Translations under genes and position numbers: made by a program | Part shown: piece after piece, positions 50,851 through 59,798 of the stretch | How positions within the stretch are numbered: position 1 is the stretch's first letter | Layout of the letters: each line of letters begins with the position of its first letter | The notes under the pieces: generated by a model | What the model saw: the letters and a program-made list of their open reading frames with translations, nothing else | What the model was told of the DNA's origin: nothing | Database searches by the model: none | IMG/VR virus record: IMGVR_UViG_3300030090_002325 | Location: 1 to 64,000 of that record | Source of the DNA: a virus | Direction: 5' to 3' (one strand) | Length of the DNA: 64,000 nt

Positions 50851-51219
50851 TTATGTTATTGATATAGTAACACTTCCTACTTTACCTTCTGCTACTAAAT
50901 CATTAGGGGTAAGCTCATTAGCTGGACTAGCTGCTCCACCAACAGGATTCCACCCCCATTGTATACCCCTACTACTTTTACCACCTTTTACACTTAAACT
51001 TGTATCAGGTCTTGGATCTTGTACTGCTTGAGGATCATCTACTGGATACATCCCCTGCATATTCTGTGGTTGATCAGGATTCCAACATTCAGGACACACC
51101 TTGATATTAGTCTGCGTTTTTCTTATAAATAAACTCTTAAGTTGTTTAAGTTTAAATTCAAATCCACATCTATCACAAATGGCTATAGAGTTTTTATTTG
51201 AAGCAAATTTTTGTCCCAT
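50851..51219 (-). CDS. Zinc-ribbon protein near connector genes (122 aa)
   Basis: Two CxxC pairs (CDRC near residue 15 and CPEC near 42) form a zinc ribbon at the N-terminus, followed by a Pro-rich middle and a Ser/Gly-rich tail. Small zinc-ribbon proteins next to connectors recur in marine phages; role unknown. Confidence 0.7.
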   Translation of the reverse strand: MGQKFASNKNSIAICDRCGFEFKLKQLKSLFIRKTQTNIKVCPECWNPDQPQNMQGMYPVDDPQAVQDPRPDTSLSVKGGKSSRGIQWGWNPVGGAASPANELTPNDLVAEGKVGSVTISIT

Positions 51220-51227
51220 ATTAAGAC

Positions 51228-51908
51228 CTACACAAATTGTTGCCTTGGTGATATAAGCAGAGTAGCTTTTTCCCTATCTTCAGTAGAAGCTAACATCCAT
51301 TGTTCTTCATAATCTTGTTTTAAAAACTGAGTTCTTTCTCCAGCACCGGGTATTTTTAGAGATAGATAATATGCTAATCCTGCTACCAAACAAGGTAAAA
51401 ATCTAAAAGGTACTTCTTGAGTATTAACACCTGTACCAGAATCTTCAATTCTTTTCATTCTCCAATACACAAAAGTATAATCATCATTATCAGGAACAGG
51501 CCATAAAGTAATAGTAGGAGTATCTGTTTTTCTATCTATATAAACCTGATTAGGACGACCTGAACTATTTTTATTGGGTATAGATGCAAATGTAGGAACA
51601 GCCATTCTAGATATACTAATATCTTCTTGTGTACCTGCAGAGCCGGTTCTAATAACCTGACTCACTAAATCAATAGTGTTAGAAGGTAAGGGGTAAGTAG
51701 CTGTTCCATCAGTTAAAGTAATTGTGTTTTCTTCTATAGTCCATAAATTAACACCCCTATTAGCCCATTCAATAGTTAATAAATTAAGACTACGTGCAGC
51801 TGTTTTTAAATCATAGCCAGTACGCAATTCTGCGCCACAACGCTCAAACGCTTCTTCTACAAGTAAGTTTAAATCTAAATTAAAGGCTGTTGTTCCTGAA
51901 GTAGCCAT
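51228..51908 (-). CDS. Head-to-tail adaptor, P22 gp4-like (226 aa)
   Basis: Residues about 10-60 (LLVEEAFERCGAELRTGYDL, then KTAARSLNLLTIEWANRGVN) are the helical adaptor pattern of P22 gp4-type proteins, then beta strands and a helical C-terminus. It would join portal and neck. Size fits a podovirus adaptor. Confidence 0.72.
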   Translation of the reverse strand: MATSGTTAFNLDLNLLVEEAFERCGAELRTGYDLKTAARSLNLLTIEWANRGVNLWTIEENTITLTDGTATYPLPSNTIDLVSQVIRTGSAGTQEDISISRMAVPTFASIPNKNSSGRPNQVYIDRKTDTPTITLWPVPDNDDYTFVYWRMKRIEDSGTGVNTQEVPFRFLPCLVAGLAYYLSLKIPGAGERTQFLKQDYEEQWMLASTEDREKATLLISPRQQFV

Positions 51909-51909
51909 C

Positions 51910-54624
51910 TTATGCCCTCTTTCTGTTCATATTTCTAAAAGTTGTGGCTAGGTTATACCTTTTAGACCCTGGAGGACAAGAGGAACTGCCATATTTTTCC
52001 CCAGTACATACCCCTTCAGTGCCTTTTTTCTTTATCCGAGACCTAACTTTTTGTATCCAATTCTTATCTACAGAGCCGCCTTTCTTAAATGGAGCTATTT
52101 TTCTTGGGTGAACCTTTAAAGTATGCCCCTGTTTAATAAGAAATTTTACTGCGTCTGGTCTTGACATATGACTAGCAAGTTCCGAAATATCTTCACTAAG
52201 TTTTTTTGCACCTTGTTTTGGGCCTTCAGGGTGAAATCTAATATAGGAACGTATACTCGCTATTTCACTTGGCTTAAGTTTTGCATATTCTTCTGGGGAA
52301 AATTCAAGAGCTATTTTCCTAAATTCTTCTCTTGCTCGCTTAGCTTTTCTCAGCGCCTGACTTTTAGTTTCACCTCTGTAACTTTTTGTGTAATCCATAG
52401 GTTTATCAGGAGCACCCGTGTCCCACCATTCTTTAGGTTTTTTAATTTCATCTAGCCTTTCTTGTTGTTTGGTTAAACTTTTAAATCCTTGCCCTTTTGG
52501 TGATGTGGCAACAAAATTTTTATTGAGCAAAACCAATCTTTCCATTGGTGGTAGTTTTCTAAAATCTGCTGTAGTCATTTTAGTTTCATCGTCAAGAGTC
52601 GTAAATTCATCTTCAAGAATAGCTTTGCGACGAGTTTTAGCATGTCTTCCAGCTGCACTGCGTATGGGAACACCAGTAGGGGAGATGCCCTGAGCTCTGT
52701 CTAAAGCTCCACGCTGTTCCCCCCACATCATTCCTCTAGTTCTTGGCCCAGCAAGAGCAGCAAATTCTGCTTCAGTAACCCCAGTTTGCGTTAATTCAGG
52801 AGGTATTTTATACCCCGTTTTAGGAGTAGAAACTTTAGCCCCTCCGGCCTTTGCTAATTGTAATCGTCTATTAAGCTCATTTTTTTGAAGATCGCTTAAT
52901 GCATTAAACTCATCGAAAGTTAAACCTATTTGGCTGTTCGCACGATCATGAGGAGCTCCTCTAGGCCCTGCCCACATAACCTCACTTCGACCATACCTAG
53001 GGTTTTTTACGAATGCTCCCATTTTAATCTGCTCTTCTGTTGGCCCTTTAACACCTAAAAGACGTGCATCCCACGCTGCTTCACTTGCAATAACCCTCTC
53101 TGGTATTTTAACCCTTTTTGTACTACCCCAACTTGCCGGTTCGTGTGTCACACGGTAGGAAGATGTTTTAATATCCCCAGTTTTAGGGTACGCAAATTTT
53201 AATCTTCCTTGTGGATTAAGACTATAAGGAACACCGGCTAAAATATCATCTTCAGGAGTTATAGCCTCCATAGACCTTCTTGTTTGACGACCCGTTAATT
53301 CTTTCGCAAACATAGGTGCTGCGCCTTGGGCTCCTGGTGTTTCTGGTACTCCATAGGGTTTACGTGATTCTAAGGTGTATTCAGGTAATTCTGTTCGGCC
53401 TGTACCACTCATAGTTTCATGGGCTTTAGGCGTAACATAACCTTTTCTTTCTAGTGCTTTACCCGACCCTCTATAAATTCTTTCCCCTCCTACGACAGGC
53501 TCACCTTTCCAACCGGGGTTATAACCTTCAAACCCATATTCTTGTGGGTTATATGGTTCTTTATATACATCTTTAGGTAATCTACGAGGATCTCTTTGTA
53601 TATCAGCTCTTACAGCAGCTGCGTTTTCTTCAATTGTTTTTAATTCCTTTTCTCTTGTCCACGCTTCTTCCATGCGTTTTCTTTTTAACCTATCTCGTTC
53701 TAAACGTCTTTTAACCTCAGCAACAGCGGATGCTTCTGAAAATTCATCTCCAGCTTTCTCGCCAAATAAAGATCTTTGCCCTTTTAAAGCTACTAATTCA
53801 TTTTGAAGCTTATCTTCTCTAGCATAAGCCTTCTGTAGTTGTTGAGTTATATTATATTTATCTGTGTCTGATAATTTGTCATCTGCTAATTTTAATTTAA
53901 GTTTTTCTATTGTGTTATTATTATTGTTAATGCTTTTTCTAAGCATACCTACTTTAGTAGCGCTAACAGGTGCTTTTTCGGATATTACTTTAGGCGCTGT
54001 GCGAATCACTGTATCTTCACCTGGAAATAAACCAAGCTGAGTTTCAGCAGTTCTTGTCCCCATCTTACCTGATGTAGGAACAATGGATCGTGGTTTAAGT
54101 TTGCCTTGATCAATTAGTGTAGCTATCTGCCTTTGTGTGGGTTTATCTAGTTGGCCTACGATTCCATCGTCTATAGCTTTTTGGTAGCTTTTTCTTTGCT
54201 TTGCAGTTAACGTAAATTTTCTTGGGCTAGGACCAGATACACCTTTGACTGGTACTGGTTCATGTGTATATGCGCTCCCTTTAAACGCATCCCAACCATG
54301 AATTTTTCTATCCTCAGGTTTAAGGTAGCCAGTTTTTTGAACAAAATCATACTTTTCTTTTTTTCTGTCAGCTATCTTTTTAGCTAATATTTCAGCTTGA
54401 GATAATTCTTTTGCCTCTCCTTTTTCAAGAGCCGCTAAACGTTGCTTTACTCCCGGATCATCTCTAGTAGCTTTTTCCACCCTCTGTTTTAAAGTCTGTA
54501 AAGCTTGAGAACGTGTTAAACCTTCATCTTTTCTAAGAGACTTATATAATTTTCTACCTGATGATGATCTTACAAACGCCGATAAAATTGCAGGAAGACC
54601 TCTAGCTATAATAGGGGCTACCAT
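51910..54624 (-). CDS. Large basic virion-associated protein (904 aa)
   Basis: Lys/Arg-rich and probably partly disordered, with a coiled coil near 220-330. The C-terminus has a KKGGSV motif, then a WIQKVRSRIKKKGTEGVCTG region and a C-x6-C pair, a conserved tail I recognise from marine phage proteins of unknown function. A structural or DNA-contacting role is inferred from charge and neighbours. Confidence 0.68.
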   Translation of the reverse strand: MVAPIIARGLPAILSAFVRSSSGRKLYKSLRKDEGLTRSQALQTLKQRVEKATRDDPGVKQRLAALEKGEAKELSQAEILAKKIADRKKEKYDFVQKTGYLKPEDRKIHGWDAFKGSAYTHEPVPVKGVSGPSPRKFTLTAKQRKSYQKAIDDGIVGQLDKPTQRQIATLIDQGKLKPRSIVPTSGKMGTRTAETQLGLFPGEDTVIRTAPKVISEKAPVSATKVGMLRKSINNNNNTIEKLKLKLADDKLSDTDKYNITQQLQKAYAREDKLQNELVALKGQRSLFGEKAGDEFSEASAVAEVKRRLERDRLKRKRMEEAWTREKELKTIEENAAAVRADIQRDPRRLPKDVYKEPYNPQEYGFEGYNPGWKGEPVVGGERIYRGSGKALERKGYVTPKAHETMSGTGRTELPEYTLESRKPYGVPETPGAQGAAPMFAKELTGRQTRRSMEAITPEDDILAGVPYSLNPQGRLKFAYPKTGDIKTSSYRVTHEPASWGSTKRVKIPERVIASEAAWDARLLGVKGPTEEQIKMGAFVKNPRYGRSEVMWAGPRGAPHDRANSQIGLTFDEFNALSDLQKNELNRRLQLAKAGGAKVSTPKTGYKIPPELTQTGVTEAEFAALAGPRTRGMMWGEQRGALDRAQGISPTGVPIRSAAGRHAKTRRKAILEDEFTTLDDETKMTTADFRKLPPMERLVLLNKNFVATSPKGQGFKSLTKQQERLDEIKKPKEWWDTGAPDKPMDYTKSYRGETKSQALRKAKRAREEFRKIALEFSPEEYAKLKPSEIASIRSYIRFHPEGPKQGAKKLSEDISELASHMSRPDAVKFLIKQGHTLKVHPRKIAPFKKGGSVDKNWIQKVRSRIKKKGTEGVCTGEKYGSSSCPPGSKRYNLATTFRNMNRKRA

Positions 54625-54637
54625 TTATAAACTCCTG

Positions 54638-55162
54638 TTAAACTAAACGGCCTTTAGTGTGACCTTGTCTAGCTATCCCATCAGCACGTTTTGAAGCTTT
54701 TGATCTACCTTGAGCGGAAGATTTATTACCAGCATAGGCTCTTTTACCGCCTTTTTTCTCCATAGCTTTGCTTTCATCACGACGATCTTTATATTTCTGC
54801 TCCTTCTTCTTACCATGACGAGCACCTAAAGATTCATCAAGACGAGAATCGTAGCCCTGTACTTTACCGCCTTTCTTCATCTTTTGTGTTCTTTGACGAG
54901 CTCTTTCCATAGCAGTCATATCCTTGTAAACTTTCTTTTTTGGTTTCTTTTTAGTTTCTTTTTCTTCAGGTAGTCTGCTTATTAATCTACGAAAATCAAC
55001 GTTTCCACCATCTTTATACATAGCTCTACCAGCAGCATCGTCTAACTGTCCTGGTCTATCAAAACCTTCAGTAGCTGTTAAGCCACGACCTCTACGATCT
55101 CTTGCAGCTGCAGCTCTACCTTCAGGTGTGTAAGGGTAATGCTTATTTCCAACTTTTGGCAT
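54638..55162 (-). CDS. Lysine-rich protein with DGIARQGHTK tail (174 aa)
   Basis: Basic, with KDGGNVDF and KGGKVQGYD motifs and a C-terminus ending RADGIARQGHTKGRLV, the same tail motif as two genes at the left edge of the window. Low complexity, no enzymatic pattern. Probably a virion or DNA-associated protein of the same kind. Confidence 0.72.
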   Translation of the reverse strand: MPKVGNKHYPYTPEGRAAAARDRRGRGLTATEGFDRPGQLDDAAGRAMYKDGGNVDFRRLISRLPEEKETKKKPKKKVYKDMTAMERARQRTQKMKKGGKVQGYDSRLDESLGARHGKKKEQKYKDRRDESKAMEKKGGKRAYAGNKSSAQGRSKASKRADGIARQGHTKGRLV

Positions 55163-55181
55163 TTTATTTGCCTCCTTTAAA

Positions 55182-55385
55182 TTACTTACTCCGCCATCCC
55201 TGAACTGTATCGGTTTCCCAAATACGGATAGCGGTCCACACTATTGTAAAAAATGCAGCTACATGGGGGAGCCACTCTAGCAGCGTCCCCAGAACCGTAA
55301 ATACTGAAGCTAAATCTACTATACTCTTTGTTTCTTCTCTCATGTGTTGCAGCATAGTAGTAAAGCCTATATCAATTCTAACCAC
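55182..55385 (-). CDS. Holin-like small membrane protein (67 aa)
   Basis: A charged N-terminus is followed by two hydrophobic stretches (SVFTVLGTLLEWLPHVAAFF and TIVWTAIRIW) and a short polar tail. The WLPHVAAFFTIVWTAIRIWET region resembles the membrane segment of small podovirus holins. It overlaps the next gene by 8 bases. Either this or the 3TM protein may be the main holin. Confidence 0.65.
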   Translation of the reverse strand: MVRIDIGFTTMLQHMREETKSIVDLASVFTVLGTLLEWLPHVAAFFTIVWTAIRIWETDTVQGWRSK

Positions 55386-55971
55386 AAAATACCGTTATTA
55401 ACGCAACATTAGTTAACGTCATAATAGCAAAATCTGTGTTACTACCTCTGGTAGTTAATATACCAGCGCCAGGTATAGACATTTGTTGTGTAACAGTCGC
55501 ACTAGCTGGAGTATTAACTTTTAGCAATTCTGCACCGGTAGTACTATTTAAGTTAAATACCACACTACCTGCGCTTGAATTTCCTACATATTGAAACCCT
55601 CTGATTCTTGTGCGTGGTAAAGCTAAGGAACCTGTAGTTCCTATTTTTACATTACCAGCAGAAGCACCATCAAAAGAAATTGATTCAATGTACGCATAAA
55701 AGTTAGTTGATGAAACGGCTCCACTATTACCTCCAGTAACTTCTTCAGTTGTAGCAGTACCTGTTAGATCACCTACTTTATGTCCAACTATAGTGAAAGT
55801 TCTAGCGCTATCATTGCCAGCGGAAGTAAACTCAATTTTATAACCTATACCATTTACACCAGCATCTTGAGTTATAAGTGTAAGAGCACCCGCGCCCGAT
55901 ATGGACGCATCAGCTCTGTATCTATCATCATCTGTTGAGGGCGTAATCGCCCAAACATCACTTGTGCTCAT
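55378..55971 (-). CDS. Virion protein, beta-rich (197 aa)
   Basis: Begins MSTSDVWAITPSTDDDRYRA, then Gly/Thr/Ala-rich strands. Probably a head decoration or tail subunit. No specific family. It overlaps the holin-like gene. Confidence 0.64.
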   Translation of the reverse strand: MSTSDVWAITPSTDDDRYRADASISGAGALTLITQDAGVNGIGYKIEFTSAGNDSARTFTIVGHKVGDLTGTATTEEVTGGNSGAVSSTNFYAYIESISFDGASAGNVKIGTTGSLALPRTRIRGFQYVGNSSAGSVVFNLNSTTGAELLKVNTPASATVTQQMSIPGAGILTTRGSNTDFAIMTLTNVALITVFCG

Positions 55972-55985
55972 AACAGCCTCCTATT

Positions 55986-56495
55986 TTACGTGTCAGCAAA
56001 CGGAGTAGCTAGAGTACCAGAAGCTTTTAAATACGCCTCCACATGATATTCAGCACTTGCAATAGCAGTAATTCTAACTAAAGTCCCAACAATACCACCT
56101 GTAGTAGTACCATCCATAGTCATAACATCGTTAGTTGCCGCAGGGAACCAATCTTTACCAGTAGTAGCAGTAGACACTAAACTTCTTGCGAACCCAACAA
56201 ATTTATCTGTACCATCTGTTAAAATATCCATATCCGTAGCTAATGTTTGTACTATAAAAGTAAATTGAGCTCCTAAATTATTAGTTTGATTAGGATCACC
56301 CGGATTACCTGGGACAGTTGCTACTATAGAAGGTAAAGTAAATTTACCGTCTGCGTCATTGGTTAATAATATTTTACCTGCGTGATCAGCAACAGTTAAA
56401 GTTGTATCAGCTGTTAAACTAACTACACTACTGTTACCAGCGCTAATAAATCCTGCTAACGACTGAACAGGACCTGAAAAAGTTGTTTTAGCCAT
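55986..56495 (-). CDS. Virion protein, beta-rich (169 aa)
   Basis: Begins MAKTTFSGPVQSLAGFISAG, Ala/Thr/Gly-rich, with VSLTADTTLTVADHAGKILL, a pattern seen in capsid-associated or spike subunits. It is the first gene after the coat-protein terminator, so it may start its own transcript. Confidence 0.64.
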   Translation of the reverse strand: MAKTTFSGPVQSLAGFISAGNSSVVSLTADTTLTVADHAGKILLTNDADGKFTLPSIVATVPGNPGDPNQTNNLGAQFTFIVQTLATDMDILTDGTDKFVGFARSLVSTATTGKDWFPAATNDVMTMDGTTTGGIVGTLVRITAIASAEYHVEAYLKASGTLATPFADT

Positions 56496-56617
56496 AATTC
56501 TATTTCTCCATACAGAGTTTAAGCTTACTAATCTTGTATGCGTCTGCCGGGGCAGTTTAGTAAGCCGGTTCTCCCGGTTTGTTTAATCCTACACAATTTA
56601 AAGCTTTTGCACAACGC

Positions 56618-56644
56618 AAAAAAAAGCCCCACCGAAGTGGGGCT
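56618..56644 (-). terminator. Rho-independent terminator after the coat protein gene
   Basis: On the minus strand an 8-bp GC-rich stem (AGCCCCAC with GTGGGGCT) with a 4-nt loop is followed by a run of eight U, 42 bases after the coat protein stop codon. It could make abundant coat/decoration mRNA and leave the tail genes to read-through or to their own promoter in the about 120 bases that follow, where no clear promoter is seen. Confidence 0.88.
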
Positions 56645-56685
56645 ATGTTTAGGATCCAGTCACTTAATAAAAGGTGAATGGAAAA

Positions 56686-57615
56686 TTAAGCACCTGGTGA
56701 TCCAAACATTCCTAGTGGATCTGACCACCCAAAGGAATAACGCTCGCGAGCCTTGTAACGTACGTTACCAGTGTCGAAATCGCCATCCATAGATGTCGTC
56801 AACGCTGTACGCTCGAAGTGTTTCATACCATTAGGTACATCAGTAGTTAGGAAGTACGCATCGGTGTCAGTTAAGAAATGATTAACTGAGTAACCTTCTG
56901 GAATTGCACCATTATTTTTCAATGCGTTGATGTCGTTATCAGCTGTACCCGGACGTTGGGCAGTATCTAATAGACGAGTTGCAACGAATTGTAAATCTGG
57001 TGGAATTACCAGTCTGCGTGGTTTGGCAGCAATTAATAATCCTCGTTCATCTGTCCAATTTGCAATCTGAATTACTGCATTTTCCAATGCGGTTTCATTC
57101 AAATCAGAAGCAGTTGCCTGAGTATTACTATTTGTTCCGCCACTAACTAACGGATGGTTAGTAGTAGAACCAGATGAATTAACACCAAACAAAGAACGAT
57201 CATCGCCACCAAGATGGTTTTGACTGAAACCGTTATTAAGAACATTAGCTGCTCTTACTTGTTTAGTATTAGCCATTGATCTGGCTAAAGCCTTGGTATA
57301 GCGAGCAGAAAGACTATCATATAGATTATCCTCTACCGCTTCTTCAGTTAAACTGAAACCCAAAGCGATTGTTACGTGATTGTAACGAGCTGTCCAAGCT
57401 TCTTGTGCGTTGTCATACGCAATAGCCGAACCTTCAGTTTTAGTAGGTGCGGTTCCAAAACCAGACAGTTTTGTTTCTTCTTCAAAAGATCTATCAGATG
57501 ACTCTGTTTCAAAGATCTCTTTGTGCTCTTGACCATAACGCGCATATTCAAGTCCGAATAAGGCATTTAGGCCAGGGAGCAATTCTTTCATTAATTGCGC
57601 TCTTGAAATTGCCAT
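56686..57615 (-). CDS. Major capsid protein, HK97 fold (309 aa)
   Basis: Begins MAISRAQLMKELLPGLNALF and is followed by an E-loop-like charged region, a long central helix, and A-domain strands (RRLVIPPDLQFVATRLLDTA; HFERTALTTSMDGDF). Size and layout fit a P22/T7-type coat protein. Upstream are decoration and scaffold-like genes, downstream a strong terminator, as expected for the coat gene. Confidence 0.85.
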   Translation of the reverse strand: MAISRAQLMKELLPGLNALFGLEYARYGQEHKEIFETESSDRSFEEETKLSGFGTAPTKTEGSAIAYDNAQEAWTARYNHVTIALGFSLTEEAVEDNLYDSLSARYTKALARSMANTKQVRAANVLNNGFSQNHLGGDDRSLFGVNSSGSTTNHPLVSGGTNSNTQATASDLNETALENAVIQIANWTDERGLLIAAKPRRLVIPPDLQFVATRLLDTAQRPGTADNDINALKNNGAIPEGYSVNHFLTDTDAYFLTTDVPNGMKHFERTALTTSMDGDFDTGNVRYKARERYSFGWSDPLGMFGSPGA

Positions 57616-57628
57616 GTCTTATATCTCC

Positions 57629-58234
57629 TTAAATACCGGTTGAGTTAGTATATGAGTGTTGACCTGCATTAAACTTAACAATTACGTCAGTAAATGCATC
57701 ACCCACAGTTGAGTCTGGACTTTCTACAAAATCAACAATACGAAATGCAACGGTAGCTGTTGTAACTACGTCTGCATCTAGTGCTGTACTAGAAACTCCT
57801 GTTGTAGTATCACCTGTAGATGTACTTTGTACGGCTGCTAATGGTGCGTTAGCACCTAAAGCAGCTTGTGCTACTGAAGCATCTGCTTGTACTTGAAAAA
57901 GCACATCAGGATCATCTACCACGTAAGCCATCGCATCTGAAGCAACTGTGCCTGTAGGCCAGTGATTCGAGAATGTTTTGTTTTTACTGGTAGGATCAGT
58001 ATAAGTACAACCTACAAAAACACCAATTACGCCAGCTGGGAACTGATCCGAGTTATCGCCAATGTCGGTAACTACTTCAATCGTTCCAGCTGCTACTATA
58101 TTAACTATAGAGCCGTTAAAGATGTTGGTTCCAAATCCAGACGCAATTTTAATATGTCGAACGGCTCCCGCATAGGGAGTGCCGCCGATATGATTAAGAG
58201 GCTTGAACCCATAAGGGGTTGCTGTAGTAGCCAT
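57629..58234 (-). CDS. Capsid decoration/stabilisation protein (201 aa)
   Basis: Begins MATTATPYGFKPLNHIGGTP, beta-rich, Thr/Val/Ala-rich, no catalytic motif. Encoded directly upstream of the coat gene, where phages place decoration proteins. Assignment is mainly by position and composition. Confidence 0.65.
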   Translation of the reverse strand: MATTATPYGFKPLNHIGGTPYAGAVRHIKIASGFGTNIFNGSIVNIVAAGTIEVVTDIGDNSDQFPAGVIGVFVGCTYTDPTSKNKTFSNHWPTGTVASDAMAYVVDDPDVLFQVQADASVAQAALGANAPLAAVQSTSTGDTTTGVSSTALDADVVTTATVAFRIVDFVESPDSTVGDAFTDVIVKFNAGQHSYTNSTGI

Positions 58235-58251
58235 TATTGTGTCTCCTTAAT

Positions 58252-58770
58252 TTATTTATTGCCTTTTCCAAAAGAAGTAGTTTGACGTCCGTCTGAAAAC
58301 TTAGGCATACGTGGATCATTTTGATTCATGTAATTGTTTTCAATAGCTTCAGTCTGATCTTCAGTTCTTTGCTTATAATAAGCATTCCTTTGATCAACTA
58401 TTTCTTGTGGGGCTTTACATAGCAACAGACCACCAATTTCAACTGCATCTTTAAAAGATGAGTTAGGATCTGTTACCAATTTGATTTCTGGGTGATCGGA
58501 ATGTTTAACCGGTTCCCAGCCCTCACGCATTTTAGAGGATACATTTATGTTATCAGCTACATTAAGAAGTGAAACTCTAATCCACCTATATGCCCAACCT
58601 GGTTGCTTTTTAAACTCTGGCAACAAAGATGATGGCTTCCATTCTTGAGTTTTCAATACTTCTTCACGACTTTCAGCTTCGCGATCAGTTCTGTTAACTT
58701 TCTTCGTAGGTTTAGTACGTTTTGGTTCAACATTTTTTGCTTCTTTTTGTGTAACTTTATCCATTTGCAT
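58252..58770 (-). CDS. Capsid-region hypothetical protein (172 aa)
   Basis: Highly charged N-terminus (MQMDKVTQKEAKNVEPKRTK), then a globular part (WAYRWIRVSLLNVADNINVS) and a helical, Tyr/Asn-rich C-terminus. It overlaps the scaffold-like gene by 14 bases. Probably an assembly or packaging protein; no family claimed. Confidence 0.65.
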   Translation of the reverse strand: MQMDKVTQKEAKNVEPKRTKPTKKVNRTDREAESREEVLKTQEWKPSSLLPEFKKQPGWAYRWIRVSLLNVADNINVSSKMREGWEPVKHSDHPEIKLVTDPNSSFKDAVEIGGLLLCKAPQEIVDQRNAYYKQRTEDQTEAIENNYMNQNDPRMPKFSDGRQTTSFGKGNK

Positions 58771-59788
58771 TCTCCAATTTCATCATTTCTCGTGCATATT
58801 GTTCCGGCGTTAGCTTAAGCTTTTTAGCTAAAGCAACTTGCGTTTTTGACAAACGTACTTTCTTTGGCGCGGTACTCCGCGTTGCTGGAGCAACTACAGT
58901 TGAAGGTTTGCGTTGGCTAGGTTTATCCTGCTCCAACGTGCTGTCCCCAAAATTTTCAGGGAACCGTTTTTGCATCGTTTCATCTATACGACGGTAGTAA
59001 ACATCCGAAGAAGGGTCAATTCCTGACCTGACTAACTTTTCGTGCAATCCTAAAGCTAAGCTAGTCATCTCTTCATCTTTACCGAACCATTGATTTTTTG
59101 CTTGCCAATCTTGGGCTCTAGCATCAGGTACGGGTACTCTAGGTTGTAATGATTCATTTTGTACACTTTTTTCATTATCTTGTAAAGCTCTTTCGTTAGA
59201 ATATTTAGGTTTTAAACGTTTAGCTCTATCTAATTTATATTGAGCTTCATTCATTTGCGTTTGAGCTTCTATAATAAGATCAGTTTCTCCTGTCTCATAA
59301 GCATCAGAATAATTACGCTTAGCTACTTCCATTTCCTTCTCTGAAGAAGTTTGAAGCGCCTTTATATACTCTTCTTCTCCTCGACTTAAAGTCTGTTTAA
59401 GATTAGTATTTTCACCGCTAATATTTCTAGCAAATTTTATAGCTTCTTCTTTTTCTCTTTCTGCAGCTTCTTTAGCTCTTCTTTCGTCATGCCATACTTT
59501 TTTAAGTTGAGCCATACGTTGTTTAACACGTTCAGAATAATCTTCTAAGGTGTCATTTTCTATTTCTTCTACTACTTTTTGGGGTAAAGGATCTCTGTTC
59601 CTATCCTCTATGGGTGTATCGTCTTCTTCTTCGATTAATAAGGCGGGCTCTTGAGCTTTTGGTTCCTGCTCTACTTTTTCTATAGAGTCAGGAGGAGCAA
59701 CTTCCACATTTTCTTGCTCTTCCATTTTTACTTCTACTTCTTCACCCTCTAATTCAGCAGGGATTTCGTTAATAATTTTATCACTCAT
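58757..59788 (-). CDS. Scaffold-like protein (343 aa)
   Basis: The start is set at MSDKIINEIPAELEGEEVEV after AGGAG; a longer upstream frame is rejected. Acidic N-terminus, long helical charged middle (about 80-200), a basic C-terminal region ending RLSKTQVALAKKLKLTPEQY. Acidic-to-basic, elongated helical proteins between portal and coat genes are typical scaffolds. Confidence 0.72.
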   Translation of the reverse strand: MSDKIINEIPAELEGEEVEVKMEEQENVEVAPPDSIEKVEQEPKAQEPALLIEEEDDTPIEDRNRDPLPQKVVEEIENDTLEDYSERVKQRMAQLKKVWHDERRAKEAAEREKEEAIKFARNISGENTNLKQTLSRGEEEYIKALQTSSEKEMEVAKRNYSDAYETGETDLIIEAQTQMNEAQYKLDRAKRLKPKYSNERALQDNEKSVQNESLQPRVPVPDARAQDWQAKNQWFGKDEEMTSLALGLHEKLVRSGIDPSSDVYYRRIDETMQKRFPENFGDSTLEQDKPSQRKPSTVVAPATRSTAPKKVRLSKTQVALAKKLKLTPEQYAREMMKLENANG

Positions 59789-59798
59789 ACCATTTCTC

